From NCBI GenBank assembly GCA_028673005.1, contig CM054117.1:186001-250000 (forward strand): a DNA stretch of 64,000 bases. The letters are read 5' to 3'. The notes under the pieces were generated by a model. That model did not search any database and had not been told where the DNA came from. It saw nothing but the letters and a program-made list of their open reading frames with translations. A program made the position numbers and the translations under genes. The DNA is from Tanypteryx hageni. Its lineage: Eukaryota; Arthropoda; Insecta; Odonata; Petaluridae. Positions 1 through 10,583 of the stretch are shown in pieces; position 1 is the stretch's first letter; each line of letters starts with the position of its first letter.

Positions 1-63
1 CTTTATTAAATGAAGAAAAAATCACAAAAAAATCACACAAAAAATTACTCTCATTGGTTTTAA

Positions 64-1999
64 TCAATGTGAGCAATGAGCTTGCATTTCCTTAGAAACT
101 TTCTGAATGTCCGGTTTGTAACTAGTCGTTTTTAATTTAAGGCACGATTCCAAGTTGGCATCAGTAATTTGGCTCCTCAATTTACATTTAATGAAATTCA
201 TGTTAGAAAACGATTGCTCACATATATGTAGACCCGAAGATACTGAGAACACCAAATGCAAATTTTTTCAACTCACGATATGAGTCCGGAAGACTATTCT
301 AAGTATTGAAAATCATTGAGTCTGCCTTCTGTAGGTCTTTTATAGCAGTCTGCTTGCGCTGTGAAATCAGACTGCATTTTTCTTTTTCCAGTTCTTCTAT
401 TTCAGTACCAAGATGTACAAATTTGGAGCTCCATAAGTCTTTGCTTGTCAAGTCCAGCAATTGTATTTCAAAATTAGCCGTGTCAATATCAAATGGAGAA
501 AAATTTAATTCCTTCACATTGGCATTAAGAGGATTTGTAATAAAAGCTAGAGTCGCTTTATCATTTCTGAATTCCTGAAACCTTTGAAGAAAAGATTCTC
601 TCATGTTTAAAATGGCTGTCTTGAAATAATCTTTGTTAATGAGGGCATTGTTTTCTCGGCGATGTTGAGACAAGTTTGGGAAATGAACTAAAGTTCCCCT
701 CTCTAAATCTTCAGCGAACAGAATCAATTTCTTTTCAAACAAAATAACTTCTTCTAGCATTGAAAAAGCATCATTTCCCTTGCCTTGTCATTTACGATTG
801 AGCTGATTCAGTTGTGATGTAACGTCCACCATAAGGTACAATTTTTGCAACCACTGATCTTCTGTTAATTCTGGATATTGAACACCCTTGTTGTCGAGGA
901 ATAGTTTGATTTCATTTATGCAAGATGCAAAATGCTTTAACATGTCGCCTCTGGAAAGCCATCAAACCCTGTTGTACTGGAGAAGATCTGTATACTCGCT
1001 CTCCATTTCACTTAGCAACTCTTTAAATTGTCGATGGTTAAGTCCCGTTGCTATAGTGGTATTGGTAATCTTAATTACCAATTCCATAATTTTACCAATT
1101 TCTTCTGGAAATGTTTGTGCACAAAGTGCTTCCTGGTGGAGTATACAATGGAAAGTAATCACTTAATGATTAATTTTTCCTTTTAAAATTGAAACAAAAC
1201 CCTTTTTTGCTCCCGTCATACTTTTTGTACCATCGGTTGCAATTGACACAATTTTATTGAGTGGGATATGATTTTTTTCCATGCATTCAAGGATGGCATT
1301 TGCTATGTCCTCTCCACGCGTTTGGCCCTTGAGTGGCAATAATCCCAGAAGTTCTTCTCTCGGACCCTCAGATGATATATAGCGCACAAAAAGGGAAACT
1401 TGGGCTGTGTCCTTGATGTTGCAAGACTCATCTACCGCAATTGATAAAGCTGAAGCTAATTTAACGTCTTCGACTTGTAGGTTGATCACATTTGAGGACA
1501 TTTTAGCTGTCCTATCTGCTACTGTTTTGGCAGATAACGGTATGTTTTTAATGTTATTTAAAATCTCTGCTTTGTTTTAGAAATCCCAAAAAAGTTCTTC
1601 AGATGCATTAACAAAACAACATTTTATTTATTCACCATCTATGAATAGTTTTCCTCTCTTAGCGATCTCCTGACTCACAACGAAGCTTGCAATATTAACA
1701 TTATTGGCAGACTGTAACCAATAATTAAATACAGAACTTGATTTTTCAACATTTTTCTGAAGTTCTTCAACTGCTCTCTTTCTCATGTCACCAACAGGAT
1801 ATTTTCTGGCAAATGTGGCATGTTTTGTCATGAAGTGTCTCTCCAAATTTGACTCTTTGTTGTGCGCCAGTTTTTCTTGGAAAATAAGACAGGTTGGAAG
1901 GCCATCTGAGTTCGAGATAAACGCGAAAGATTCAGTCCATTCAGTTTTAAAGTCATGATGCTCATCGCTTGTTTGTCTTAGCTTTTTCTTCGTAGCCAT
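64..1999 (-). pseudogene. hAT transposase pseudogene (GTF2IRD2/ZBED-like)
   Basis: One hAT-superfamily transposase can be followed on the minus strand through several broken frames. It starts at the ATG at 1999 (MATKKKLRQ) with a BED/C2H2-like finger, in which a Cys...H-x4-H pattern is visible but the second Cys of the expected CLIC is Phe. The middle contains SIAVDESC and [15 protein letters not shown], the Asp-bearing core blocks of this family. It ends at 64-260 with a hAT dimerisation-like tail (CEQSFSNMNFIKCKLRSQ). The frame is open at 1628-2020, 1163-1501, 962-1162, 299-760 and 64-261, and stops or frameshifts separate these blocks, so no full protein can be made. The resemblance to GTF2IRD2-like or ZBED-like host proteins reflects their hAT origin. 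The remote end may lie before the window start. No terminal repeats were identified. Confidence 0.82.
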
Positions 2000-2219
2000 G
2001 TTGAAAAGCACCCTAAACAATATATTTTATTTAACACGTTATAAAAATACAATATATAAAAAGAAAATAAAAAGAACTTAGTGATTATTTAAAACAATAA
2101 ATAACAATAATTCGAAAATAGAATAAAAATAAATCTCACCAGTAACACGTTTTATTGTAACAGTTGCACGTGAAATAAAACACGCCGCGGTAAATTATCA
2201 CTGTCAACGTATCTAAATA
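2000..2219. other. Upstream flank of hAT pseudogene, no gene seen
   Basis: AT-rich sequence upstream of the hAT start codon. It may be the element's 5' untranslated and terminal region, but I could not pair a terminal inverted repeat or find a target duplication. Confidence 0.3.
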
Positions 2220-2995
2220 CTAGTAGTTGGTGCTTGCATACTGCAAGCATTTCATCTCAACTTGAAAAAACATTCATTTATCAGACAGACATTTTATCAT
2301 TACAAATATTCTTTTAATTCTAAAGATTTCAACGTTGCAGTGATGTTTGTTTATCCCACATGTAAAAATAATATATTAAAAAAATCCCAAAATGTTGCAA
2401 TTTTAACAATTTTATACTTTCTCCATTATGGGGTACTAATGCTACATATTTTAGACAAATTTTAAAGTTGTAGCACTTCTAGAAGTAAAATAATAGTTTT
2501 CTAATTGTTTAAATTTAAATAATTTTTAACGGCCGCCGCAATTCATATATGGTAAAATTAAAATGTTTATTTGTGCAAGTTTAGTACTCTGTAAATAATC
2601 TGAAAATGTCAGCATCCTAGCTCATCCCGTAGTACCTAAACAGTTATCTATTTGTTTAAACTTTAAGAATTTTTAACTGCCAAACAACCTAAAATATCAA
2701 AATTTGTGTAATCCCTATTTCGTTTTTTTAAGAATTCTACTTATAAAAAAAATTTCAGCTCCGTAGCACATGCGGAAATATATAAACCTTGAAAATTTGT
2801 TTAAACAATTGCGAATTTTTAGCGGCCGCATTGTTGCACTTTTTCAAGATTTTCGTTTTTTCTAGTCGGTTTTGTACAAAATTCTACCTATGAAAAAAAT
2901 TTCGAATCTCCAGCTTATCTGGAAGTGCCTAAACATTAGTATCCTCCTGTTATATGTTATCATTATATATCGACGACTCTTACAGAGGAGGAGGA
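2220..2995 (-). repeat. Helitron-like unit, copy 1
   Basis: First complete copy of the window's dominant repeat. Strand is given so that the putative 3' terminus is a 7-bp stem, 3-nt loop hairpin (GCTTGCAGTATGCAAGC) followed by about eight bases and CTAG, then a flanking T. Inside, motifs such as AGTTGTAGCACTTCTAGAAG and a GTTTAAA...TTTTTAAC...GCGGCCGC block recur at roughly 150-bp steps, so the unit is itself built of degenerate sub-repeats. The other end is a TCCTCC tract followed by TGTAAG. No coding capacity is visible, and short ORFs here are chance. A Helitron/HINE identity is inferred from the termini; a satellite-derived repeat is the alternative. Confidence 0.7.
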
Positions 2996-3004
2996 TATAA
3001 CATA

Positions 3005-3355
3005 CTAGTAGTTGGTGCTTGCATTCTGCAAGCATATCTCACCTTGAAAAACATTCGTTTTTCAGACAGACATTTCATCATTACAAATATTCTTTTAATT
3101 CTAAAGATTTAAACTCCTCAGCGATTTTCGTTTTTCCTACATGTAAAAACAATAGTTTAAAAAAATCCCCAAATGTTGCAATTTTAAAAATTTTACAGTT
3201 TCTCCATTATGGGGTACTAATGCTACACATTTTAGCCAAATTTTTAAGTTGTAGCATTTCTAGAAGTATAATAATATTTTTCTAATTGTTTAAATTTAAA
3301 TAATTTTTAACGGCCGCCACAATTCATATATGGTAAAATTGAAATGTTTATTAAA
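3005..3355 (-). repeat. Helitron-like unit, copy 2 (partial)
   Basis: Begins with the conserved CTAGTAG and GCTTGCAT hairpin end and follows copy 1 closely for about 350 bp. It then switches directly into a unit in the opposite orientation. Confidence 0.65.
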
Positions 3356-3478
3356 TGTGTAGATACTACAGGGCAAGATAGGAAGCTGAAATTTTAAAGT
3401 TATTTAGAGATTAGTCTATACAAACGAATAAACATTTCAGTGTATCCATGAAATTGTTATTGTGGCCGTTAAAAATTA

Positions 3479-3692
3479 CCATATTTCCTGGCATCAAGGA
3501 CGCTATATTTTTCCTGAAATGTCTCGAAAATTTACCATGTGTCCTGGAGACTGAAGGTTATGTTTTTTGTAGACCTATGCTAACCCCAGAGGAAGGTTAT
3601 CTATGCTAGGTAGTAAACTGAACTCCTATATATGGGCTCTGAATTAAATGTATAAATTATACTTAGTTAAAATAGTAAATAAACAAAGTATC

Positions 3693-3759
<67 letters not shown>

Positions 3760-4521
3760 GTAATCACAAAAATATAGTGACACTTCGGACAGTATTGACA
3801 ACCCTGATTATGACAATGATGCCAGTGATATGGATAACACCAGTGAATTTTCTGGATTTGAGGATATGGATGACTGAAATGTTTTTCTTTATATGTAGAG
3901 GTAAAATTTGTATTGCTTTTAATCTTTATTCTATTGTAATTTACCGGTAATTCTAATGTTTGTTTTGTCATGTTTGTGTGGTATTTTCACAAATGGTAAC
4001 AATGTGCAAAATATTTTCAGGATTTGAAGATTGAAATGATCTTTCTTATTTGTAACAATTGTATTGTGTAGATTTTAATCTTTATGCTATTTTTAATTTG
4101 TTCTGTTTGGGATGCCATGTTCGTGTGGTATTTTTACAAAGTGTAACTGTGCAATAAAATGTTATTCCATATTTCTAATACTTCCTATAGTGGTGTTAAG
4201 TTTTTCCTATGCCTGGGATTAAAAAAAATTGCTGTATAAGCCTACATTCAATACTATAAAAACCTTGATATACTGCACCAGCTGTAGCCCCAACCGGTAG
4301 GCTAAGTGTAAACTTTGGGAGTAAACTTACTGTCTCTCTGTATTGTAAAAGAAAAAATTCAGACCATAAGTGGTCAAGATGATCTACACATCGTTCAGCC
4401 ACCCACAAAACATCTTGGTAAGGTAGGTGAAAGTGCTGAGACCTTATTTTTATGTTTATTCTTTTTTCTCAAAATTTTGCATTTTAAAATTGGGGTGCGT
4501 CCTTGATGCCGGGAAATACGG
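3479..4521 (+). mobile_element. Pogo/Tigger-like DNA transposon, internally deleted
   Basis: The ends are inverted repeats of about 25 bp (left begins CCATATTTCCTGGCATCAAG; the right end is its complement with two mismatches), each flanked by TA as expected for Tc1/mariner/pogo insertions. It sits cleanly inside copy 3 of the Helitron-like repeat. A short acidic reading frame at about 3778-3877, ending NTSEFSGFEDMDD then stop, looks like the acidic C-terminus of pogo-type (CENP-B-like) transposases. It is followed by a roughly 155-bp imperfect tandem duplication of the 3' untranslated part (about 3875-4030 and 4034-4190) and an AATAAA near 4152. A (TA)n array at about 3694-3758 interrupts the element. 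No DDE core remains. Confidence 0.6.
3694..3758. repeat. (TA)n microsatellite
   Basis: Uninterrupted alternating TA. The Ile-Tyr repeat ORFs across it are artefacts. Confidence 0.95.
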
Positions 4522-4826
4522 TAATTAATTTTAAACAATTAGATAATTGTTATTTCACTTCTAAATGTGTTACAAATTTTAAATTTGGCAGAAATGTGTA
4601 GCATTATTAACCCGATGTGGAAAAATTATAATATTCCTAAAATTGCAAAAATTAGCGATTGTTTTATTCCATTACTGTTCTATAAGGAAAAAACAAAAAT
4701 CGGTACAGAGGAGAAATCTCATAAATTAAAGAAATATTTCCCATGATGAAATATCTGTCTGAAAAATGAATGTTTTTTCAAGGTGAGATGAAATGCTTAT
4801 AGTATGCAAGCACCTTCTACTAGTAT

Positions 4827-4828
<2 letters not shown>

Positions 4829-4900
<72 letters not shown>
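4829..4900. repeat. (TA)n microsatellite next to Penelope tail
   Basis: Long alternating TA tract that directly abuts the palindromic Penelope-like tail at 4901. Confidence 0.95.
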
Positions 4901-4903
<3 letters not shown>

Positions 4904-5240
4904 CTTATGGAAAAGGAAAGGTAAAATGAATATATGGATGTCAACAAGGTGTTGGGATGAGGAAACCCAGTGAACACTCACCAATCAGACGACTTCAGGT
5001 TGGCAAGGCACCGGGGATGTCGAAGCGACACACGTAAAAGAACACTAAAACACAGAAACATCACAAACGTAGAAGCTTTCGGAACTACTCCTTCTTCAGC
5101 AACAGAGAGAGAACTGTTTCTGTGTTTTAGTGTTCTTTTACGTGTCTCGCTTCGACATCCCCGGTGCCTCACCAACCTGAAGTCGTCTGATTGGTGAGTG
5201 TTCACTGGGTATCCTCATCCCAACACCTTGTTGACATCCA
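4901..5240. mobile_element. Palindromic pair of Penelope-like element tails
   Basis: Two inverted copies of a sequence homologous to the 3' end of the Penelope-like element at 46085-48464, sharing the AACACCTTGTTG block, the TTTTACGTGT block and the CATCCCCGG block. The arms are about 130-140 bp and meet around CTTTCGGAACTACTCC. On the minus strand the centre reads CTGAAGA, a short GGA/TCC stem-loop, then GAAA. (TA)n flanks both sides. The mirror-image ORFs here (4970-5197 and 4978-5205) are products of the palindrome, not genes. Confidence 0.7.
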
Positions 5241-7050
5241 TATATATATATATATATGTTCCTCCTCTATAAGGAATGTCTATATATAATGCTAATCATC
5301 TATCATAAGTAAGAAGTGTCAATATAGTATAGATAAGATGTCGCCCCTGGGGGAGACCACGATGCCCGAAGGAAACCAAATTTTGCAGGCCAAAACACAA
5401 CTTTTGCACAATAGGCCTATCACAATATTTTAAAAAGGTTAAAAACCACCATTTTCGATCCACCCTAATTTACATACCTATAATTGAAAATAGACTGCCA
5501 GCACTAAATATAAATTTGGAAAATAGTAACCAATTCAAGTTGTTTGTACAGTCTGGCTGGTACTTCAAACATTAAGAAGATCTCTCCCTAATGCATTCAG
5601 TTTAGTCAATGTACTGTTGTCAATGTTAAAAGAAGTAATGTACCCTGTAGAGTTTTGGGTTCCTGGCAATATTTTTTTTTCTGGGAAACCGGAATTAGAT
5701 TTTCAAATATTCTGGGAATTCCAGGAATCCGGGAATAAGAACGATTTTTGCATTTTTAATATTAGTACACTATTTTTCATTTGAACGTATTTATAATTGA
5801 TACAATGTGAATACATAGGTCTTTAATAAATACCAATGACATGTGATACATTATTTGCAACAAATTGTTAGCAGATTCAATATTCAGATGTTCTTTGAAT
5901 TGTGCAATCAATCTTTCCTTGATGTTGGCAATGTGGAGATAACAACAGACCAACTACTAATGTATCCTATAATGCAATTCCCTCATAGTTAAAATGGAGG
6001 GTAGAAAATTCACTGAAAAATATATAAATAATCATCAGAAATTCTATTGGTACAACACACATAAAATCAAAACTAATATAAAAATATATCATATGAAAAA
6101 TGATTTTTGAATTCAAGTTTTTTTTTTTAATTTTGCATAATTTAAAATTTATTTTAAAAGATTTTTTATTTCTATGTAATAGTAATATTGTATTTTTAAT
6201 CTATTATACTTCATTTTTGCATATATTGCAACATTTATGTTTTATTTTCTCCAACAATTCGTATTTTTGTAATAAATTTTTGTTTTAATTATAATAAATT
6301 GTATTTTGTTATTTACAACATTTATGCCATTATTTTCATTAGTGTCACTATTGTCTTTGCATAAAATTTGAGTAATTATTTATATATGGAAAATTTCTAC
6401 AATATGATAACTTTTAATGTTCATAACGTATAATTACCATTTTGCAATTTTTTAAATTTTTTGTTATTTAAGAATATATTGTATTTCTATGTGCAAATGA
6501 CATTGCATTTGTAATATATAAACATTGTTTTTAGCATATATTGTAAAATTCAACTTTTATAAACTATAGTATTTTGTTTCTTTGCGTAATAAATATAATT
6601 TTTTTCTATTTCAACATTGTTTTTATTATATATAAGGTTTATGTCTTAACTTTTAATAGTGATAATATGATTTTTAAATTAATTTTGTATATTTAGAACG
6701 TTTTCACCCTATTTTTTGTAATTTTTACGTATTTTTATAAATTTAAATTTTCTTGGAAAAATAAAAATTTATATATAATAATTTATACTTTGGTGTTAAA
6801 AAGAGTCGAATATTTTAAATTAAATAAACTGATGTGGGCAACACATGACTATCTCCATATTTATATGGGAAATTACATGTTGTTAGCTCTGGGATCGTTG
6901 TCAATATTTACTTCCGGTTGACAATTAAGAAAAGAAAAAGGAGCGTTACTAAGACGTAACTGAGCATCAATTGATAACAATAGTCATCGGTAGGTGGCAT
7001 GGTGGTGGCAGCTAAAAAATAATATATCTCTTAAACAATGCATTATATGG
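5241..7050. other. AT-rich region without recognisable gene
   Basis: Very AT-rich, with scattered homopolymer runs. 5335-5600 is less AT-rich but I recognise nothing in it. No ORF, RNA gene or paired terminal repeat could be supported. Confidence 0.5.
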
Positions 7051-7140
7051 GGAAATGTTTCAAACAAAGGTTGTAGAAAATAAAATTTCCTACAACTTTT
7101 ATTCCAATGCATTTTTACATTTATCAAATATTAAAGCAAA

Positions 7141-7301
7141 TATGCTGGTGGAGGTTTTTGGGGCATTCTGGCTCTCGACATTTCGCAGACATTGCAGTCT
7201 GCATCTTCAGGATGCAGAAGATGCAGACTGCAATGTCTGCGAAACGTCGAGAGCCAGAAATGCCGACAATGCAGCGAAACCCTCCACCAGCATTCAGCAA
7301 C
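7141..7301. repeat. Perfect-core palindrome with Penelope-type hammerhead-like motif
   Basis: Inverted repeat with arms of about 70-80 bp. The inner 45-50 bp per arm (from CTGGCTCTCGAC inwards) are almost identical. Each arm, read outwards, carries GAAGA-T-GCAGAC-loop-GTCTGC-GAAA, the same layout (CTGAAGA, stem II, GAAA) seen at the end of the Penelope element at 22.7 kb. It is therefore probably two head-to-head Penelope-like termini. The ORFs at 7055-7474 and 7107-7328 run through it and are not genes. Confidence 0.6.
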
Positions 7302-8260
7302 GCTGCGAAAGCCTTCAACTCAAATTAAAGCAAATATTTCAAAATAACAGATGTGACAAGAGTAAACGCCCACTTCCGGTCGACCGATTTTTACCAAAAA
7401 CTAATCAGATCTTCCGACCTTTTATAAAAATGTTAAATATAAAATTTTGCGTTGATCTGATTAATAGTTTTTGAGTTAGAGCGCCCACAAAAATCTATCA
7501 CATACAGACTGACATCATCAAGAAAATAGTCAAAACGTTTTTAGGGGACCTTAAAACATGTATTTCCCTTGAAATTTCGAATTCGATTTTTTTCATGAAA
7601 ACAATACTTTTTCTATACTTCGTGTATGGAGAAAGCAAAAATATCCAATCAAATACTGAACATTTACTGTATTTTATAAATATTATTCAAAAGCTAAAAA
7701 AAATCACCCAATTTTCAATTTAAATGCCAACCACTGGTTGAAAAATTAAATACCCAGATGAGTGATTAAACTTGTTAACGTTACTATTGAGATGTGCAGG
7801 GTTTGCTTTAGATGGGTTTTTCCTTGGGATTGGGCTATATTAGGTTCACGACAACTTTAACTTATGCGATCGTTAGTCATTTGTTATTCTGATATTATTT
7901 TGCCATTGGTACCTATGGTAATGTTACGTGTCTGAAGCTGCGGCGGCACTGCTGAATCGTAATAACACTCGTATTCTATTTTTGTTTACTTTTGTGCTGG
8001 CCAATCAACATCAAAGATCTTCGTAATCATGATGAATTTTAGGAATATGTCAAGGTAATACATTATATTTATATTTTAACAAGTATATACCAGAAATAGT
8101 TATATGTTGCATATCTCATTTATTTTATATTATATATTTATGTTTTTTCATCGACAATGATATTAGAAAATTGTGATTTTCCATCATAAGGAAGGTTTTT
8201 TGAAGCTGTTGTACATCAATAAGTTCATAATAAATAAATATTTAAAAATAATTCTCATAT
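7302..8260. other. Intergenic, no gene recognised
   Basis: No coding or RNA signal that I can support. Confidence 0.4.
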
Positions 8261-9464
8261 ACCGTATTTACTCATGTAATACCCGCATCCCGTTTTTAGA
8301 GCTAAAAAACTGAAAAAAACTGTAATTCGTGTAATGTCTGCACTTACAAAATTGTGATATTTTACAGCAATACCAGTTGAAGCAGTGTTTGATGATATAA
8401 TTATGGCAACAAGCAAATATTTAAGAAATTACTTCTAAAAATTAGTTTTTATACTTTTTCAACATACATAATCACATTCATGTCCATTGTCATTATATTA
8501 TACGGACACAACTAAAAACCTTATTTTGGAGTTGAGATCCTTAATCTCGCAGAAATTTTTAATTTTGAGCCGTTGCACAATCTCAATTTATTTCATTTAA
8601 AATGATTAATTTTCGCAAATTTTGCGAAATAAGGCTAACTCAGTCTTTTTCACCTAGAAAAACAATGAATTTTACATAAATAAACGTAAACTGTTGATGC
8701 TCAAAATAAATCTGTGTCAAATCCCCCAGAGATCACACAATACCAAAAATAAACCGGTCACTAGATGTACTGCGACTCAGTTACATAGAAGTGTTTCTCA
8801 CATTTCTGTGGATAAAATGTATCACTTACAGTTTTCAGAATGCACGAACGAATAACTCCGACACCTATTTAGTGGTACGTTTCTATTGCAAGATTGCGTT
8901 CTTTGCTTTTATACGGAGTAAAAAAAGTATGTACATATATTCTTTTAGGAATGCGTAACATAATAGGTACCCAAAAAAAATGCAGTTACGGTAAAATGTG
9001 ATTTGAGCATGACACGAATTACAAGACAATCTAACAGAATTCGTTTGTATTTAATGAAAAATATATGCAATTCAGTTTTTTATTACTCTTACATCACCTT
9101 CTCTATGAGAATGAACTGTCTGACACTCTTCTATTAGCATAGAATATTTACATGATTTAGATTTACTACTGACAGCTGGCAAGGTATTATTAAAAATTCC
9201 TGATAAATATAATAGGCGCTATTATACTATTCTATGCATTAAAAAAAACCTTGGTTATATATTGGGGAAATAAAATGCTGGGCATATTTCGCCTACTAAA
9301 GAAAACGCCTACTAGTCTCATGTCAGGCACGCAGTGTTAGTAGGCGTTTCGCGGGGTGCCTACCCTCAAAAGATGAAGGGGTAAATATCGTGTAATGTCA
9401 GCACCCCTTTTTTTATGGGAACCTGTGGGGAAAAAAGTGCAGGTATTACACAAGTAAATATGAA
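8261..9464. mobile_element. Non-autonomous TIR DNA transposon (about 1.2 kb)
   Basis: The left end (ACCGTATTTACTCATGTAAT at 8261, preceded by TA) is matched in inverted orientation at about 9400-9464, which reads ATTTACTTGTGTAATACC on the minus strand. The similarity continues into both ends through TGTAATGTC and GCAC motifs. The interior contains no transposase. The ACCGTATTT start resembles the termini of the pogo-like element at 3479-4521, suggesting a related Tc1/mariner/pogo origin. The right terminus is degraded, so its exact last base is uncertain. Confidence 0.6.
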
Positions 9465-9505
9465 TCTTCGTTTTCTTTACTTTTAAATTAGTATATAACA
9501 AGTAG

Positions 9506-10345
9506 CAAGAAGTATGCAAGAAGCGTTAGAAGGCACAGGAGATTTCAAAATTGGAGGAAGGATTACAAGAACAGTGAAATACACATGATCAAGTACTTCT
9601 AGCAAGAAAGGAAGAAGAACTCCAGAAAATTATAAATAGACTAGTAATAAAAGGTAGAAAATACGGTACGGAAATAAATACAGAAAAATCCAAGGTCATT
9701 CGAATATCAGGTAAAGAAGAGAATCTGAACATAAGTATTGGAGGAAAGCCTTTAGAACAAGTTTCAGACTATAAATATTTTGGAAGCATCATAACAAGAG
9801 AAGCAAAATGTATGGATGAGATCAGGATTAGAACAGGAAAAGCAAAAGCGACTTTCAGAAGAAATAAACACCTACTTACAAGGAATATAAGCAAGAAGTT
9901 GATAAAATGCTATGTATGGAATATAGCTTTGTACGGGGCAGAAACATGGACGCTAAGGAAAAATTACATCAAATACTTGGAAAACTTTGAAATGTGGACT
10001 TGGAGGAGAATGATAAAGATAAAATGGACAGATAGGATGAAAAACGATGAAGTGCTAGGAAGAGTAGGAGAGAAGTGAATGATTATACAGACTATTAGAA
10101 AGAGGAAGGCAAACTGGATTGGACATTACATGAGGAGAGAGAGTATGATTAAAGACGTATTAGAAGGAAAACTAGATGGAAAAAGGGAAAGAGGTAGGAA
10201 AAGGTTACAGCTGATAGACGATTTGAAAGGGAAAGAGTTATCAAGATATGAAGAGGACCGCGGAAAATAGGAGTATATGGAGAATCAGGTTTAACCATGA
10301 ATAATCATGGACCTGTCTACGGACAGACTACCTATAATGATGATG
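9506..10345 (+). mobile_element. RTE-like LINE, 5'-truncated 3' fragment
   Basis: Only the C-terminal part of the polyprotein remains: the region after the RT catalytic site, then YGAETWTLRKN, WTWRRM and NWIGHYMRRESMI blocks in frames 9812-10078 and 10079-10270. It closely matches the LINE at 55490-61471, including the ending GACAGACTACCTATAATGATG with an (ATG)n tail. The fragment is flanked by an exact 11-bp duplication, ATAACAAGTAG, at 9495-9505 and 10346-10356. This marks a target-primed insertion that was 5'-truncated on arrival. A stop splits the two frames, so it is dead. Confidence 0.88.
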
Positions 10346-10583
10346 ATAACAAGTAGTTCTGGAAAGAATTGATTTGCATATGTACTTTCCTTTCAATACA
10401 ATTTTAATATATAAAAATTCAAGACCAATGAAAACCAAAAACAAAATTTTCTCACCAAAGATGCCATAAGACTTACACAAAAAGAAGCACCGTTTTATTT
10501 ACTGAGTCGGTATGGTTACTGATATCACTATGTAGTATTCATATTTTTTGCTGCAATTCCGATAGGTATGAATCGACCTAAGG

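Larger units (their letters stand above)
3356..4823 (+). repeat. Helitron-like unit, copy 3, split by a pogo-like element
   Basis: Opposite orientation to copy 2. It runs 3356-3478, is interrupted by the TIR element at 3479-4521, and resumes to the hairpin and CTAG end at 4820-4823, followed by T. Only the two outer segments belong to the repeat. Confidence 0.6.

Noticed and set aside
64..1999. Domesticated GTF2IRD2-like or ZBED host gene
   Set aside because: Multiple stops and frameshifts, and a second decayed copy of the same family at 61.8 kb, show it is an ordinary hAT remnant.
3019..3285. Recurrent 67-88 aa ORFs (HSFIRQTFYHYKYSFNSKD type) in the Helitron-like repeats
   Set aside because: Present only in some copies and without codon-position conservation; other copies carry stops, so there is no evidence of coding.
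3648..3971. Ile-Tyr repeat proteins (also at 24 kb, 25.2-25.6 kb, 49.7 kb, 53.3 kb)
   Set aside because: Translations of (TA)n and (GT)n microsatellites; open only because the repeats lack stops in two frames.
4970..5205. Two mirror-image 75-aa ORFs on opposite strands with nearly identical proteins
   Set aside because: They are produced by the palindromic Penelope tails; the identity comes from DNA symmetry, not from a gene pair.
7055..7474. 139-aa ORF across the 7.2-kb palindrome
   Set aside because: Runs through a perfect inverted repeat of Penelope type; no domain resemblance.
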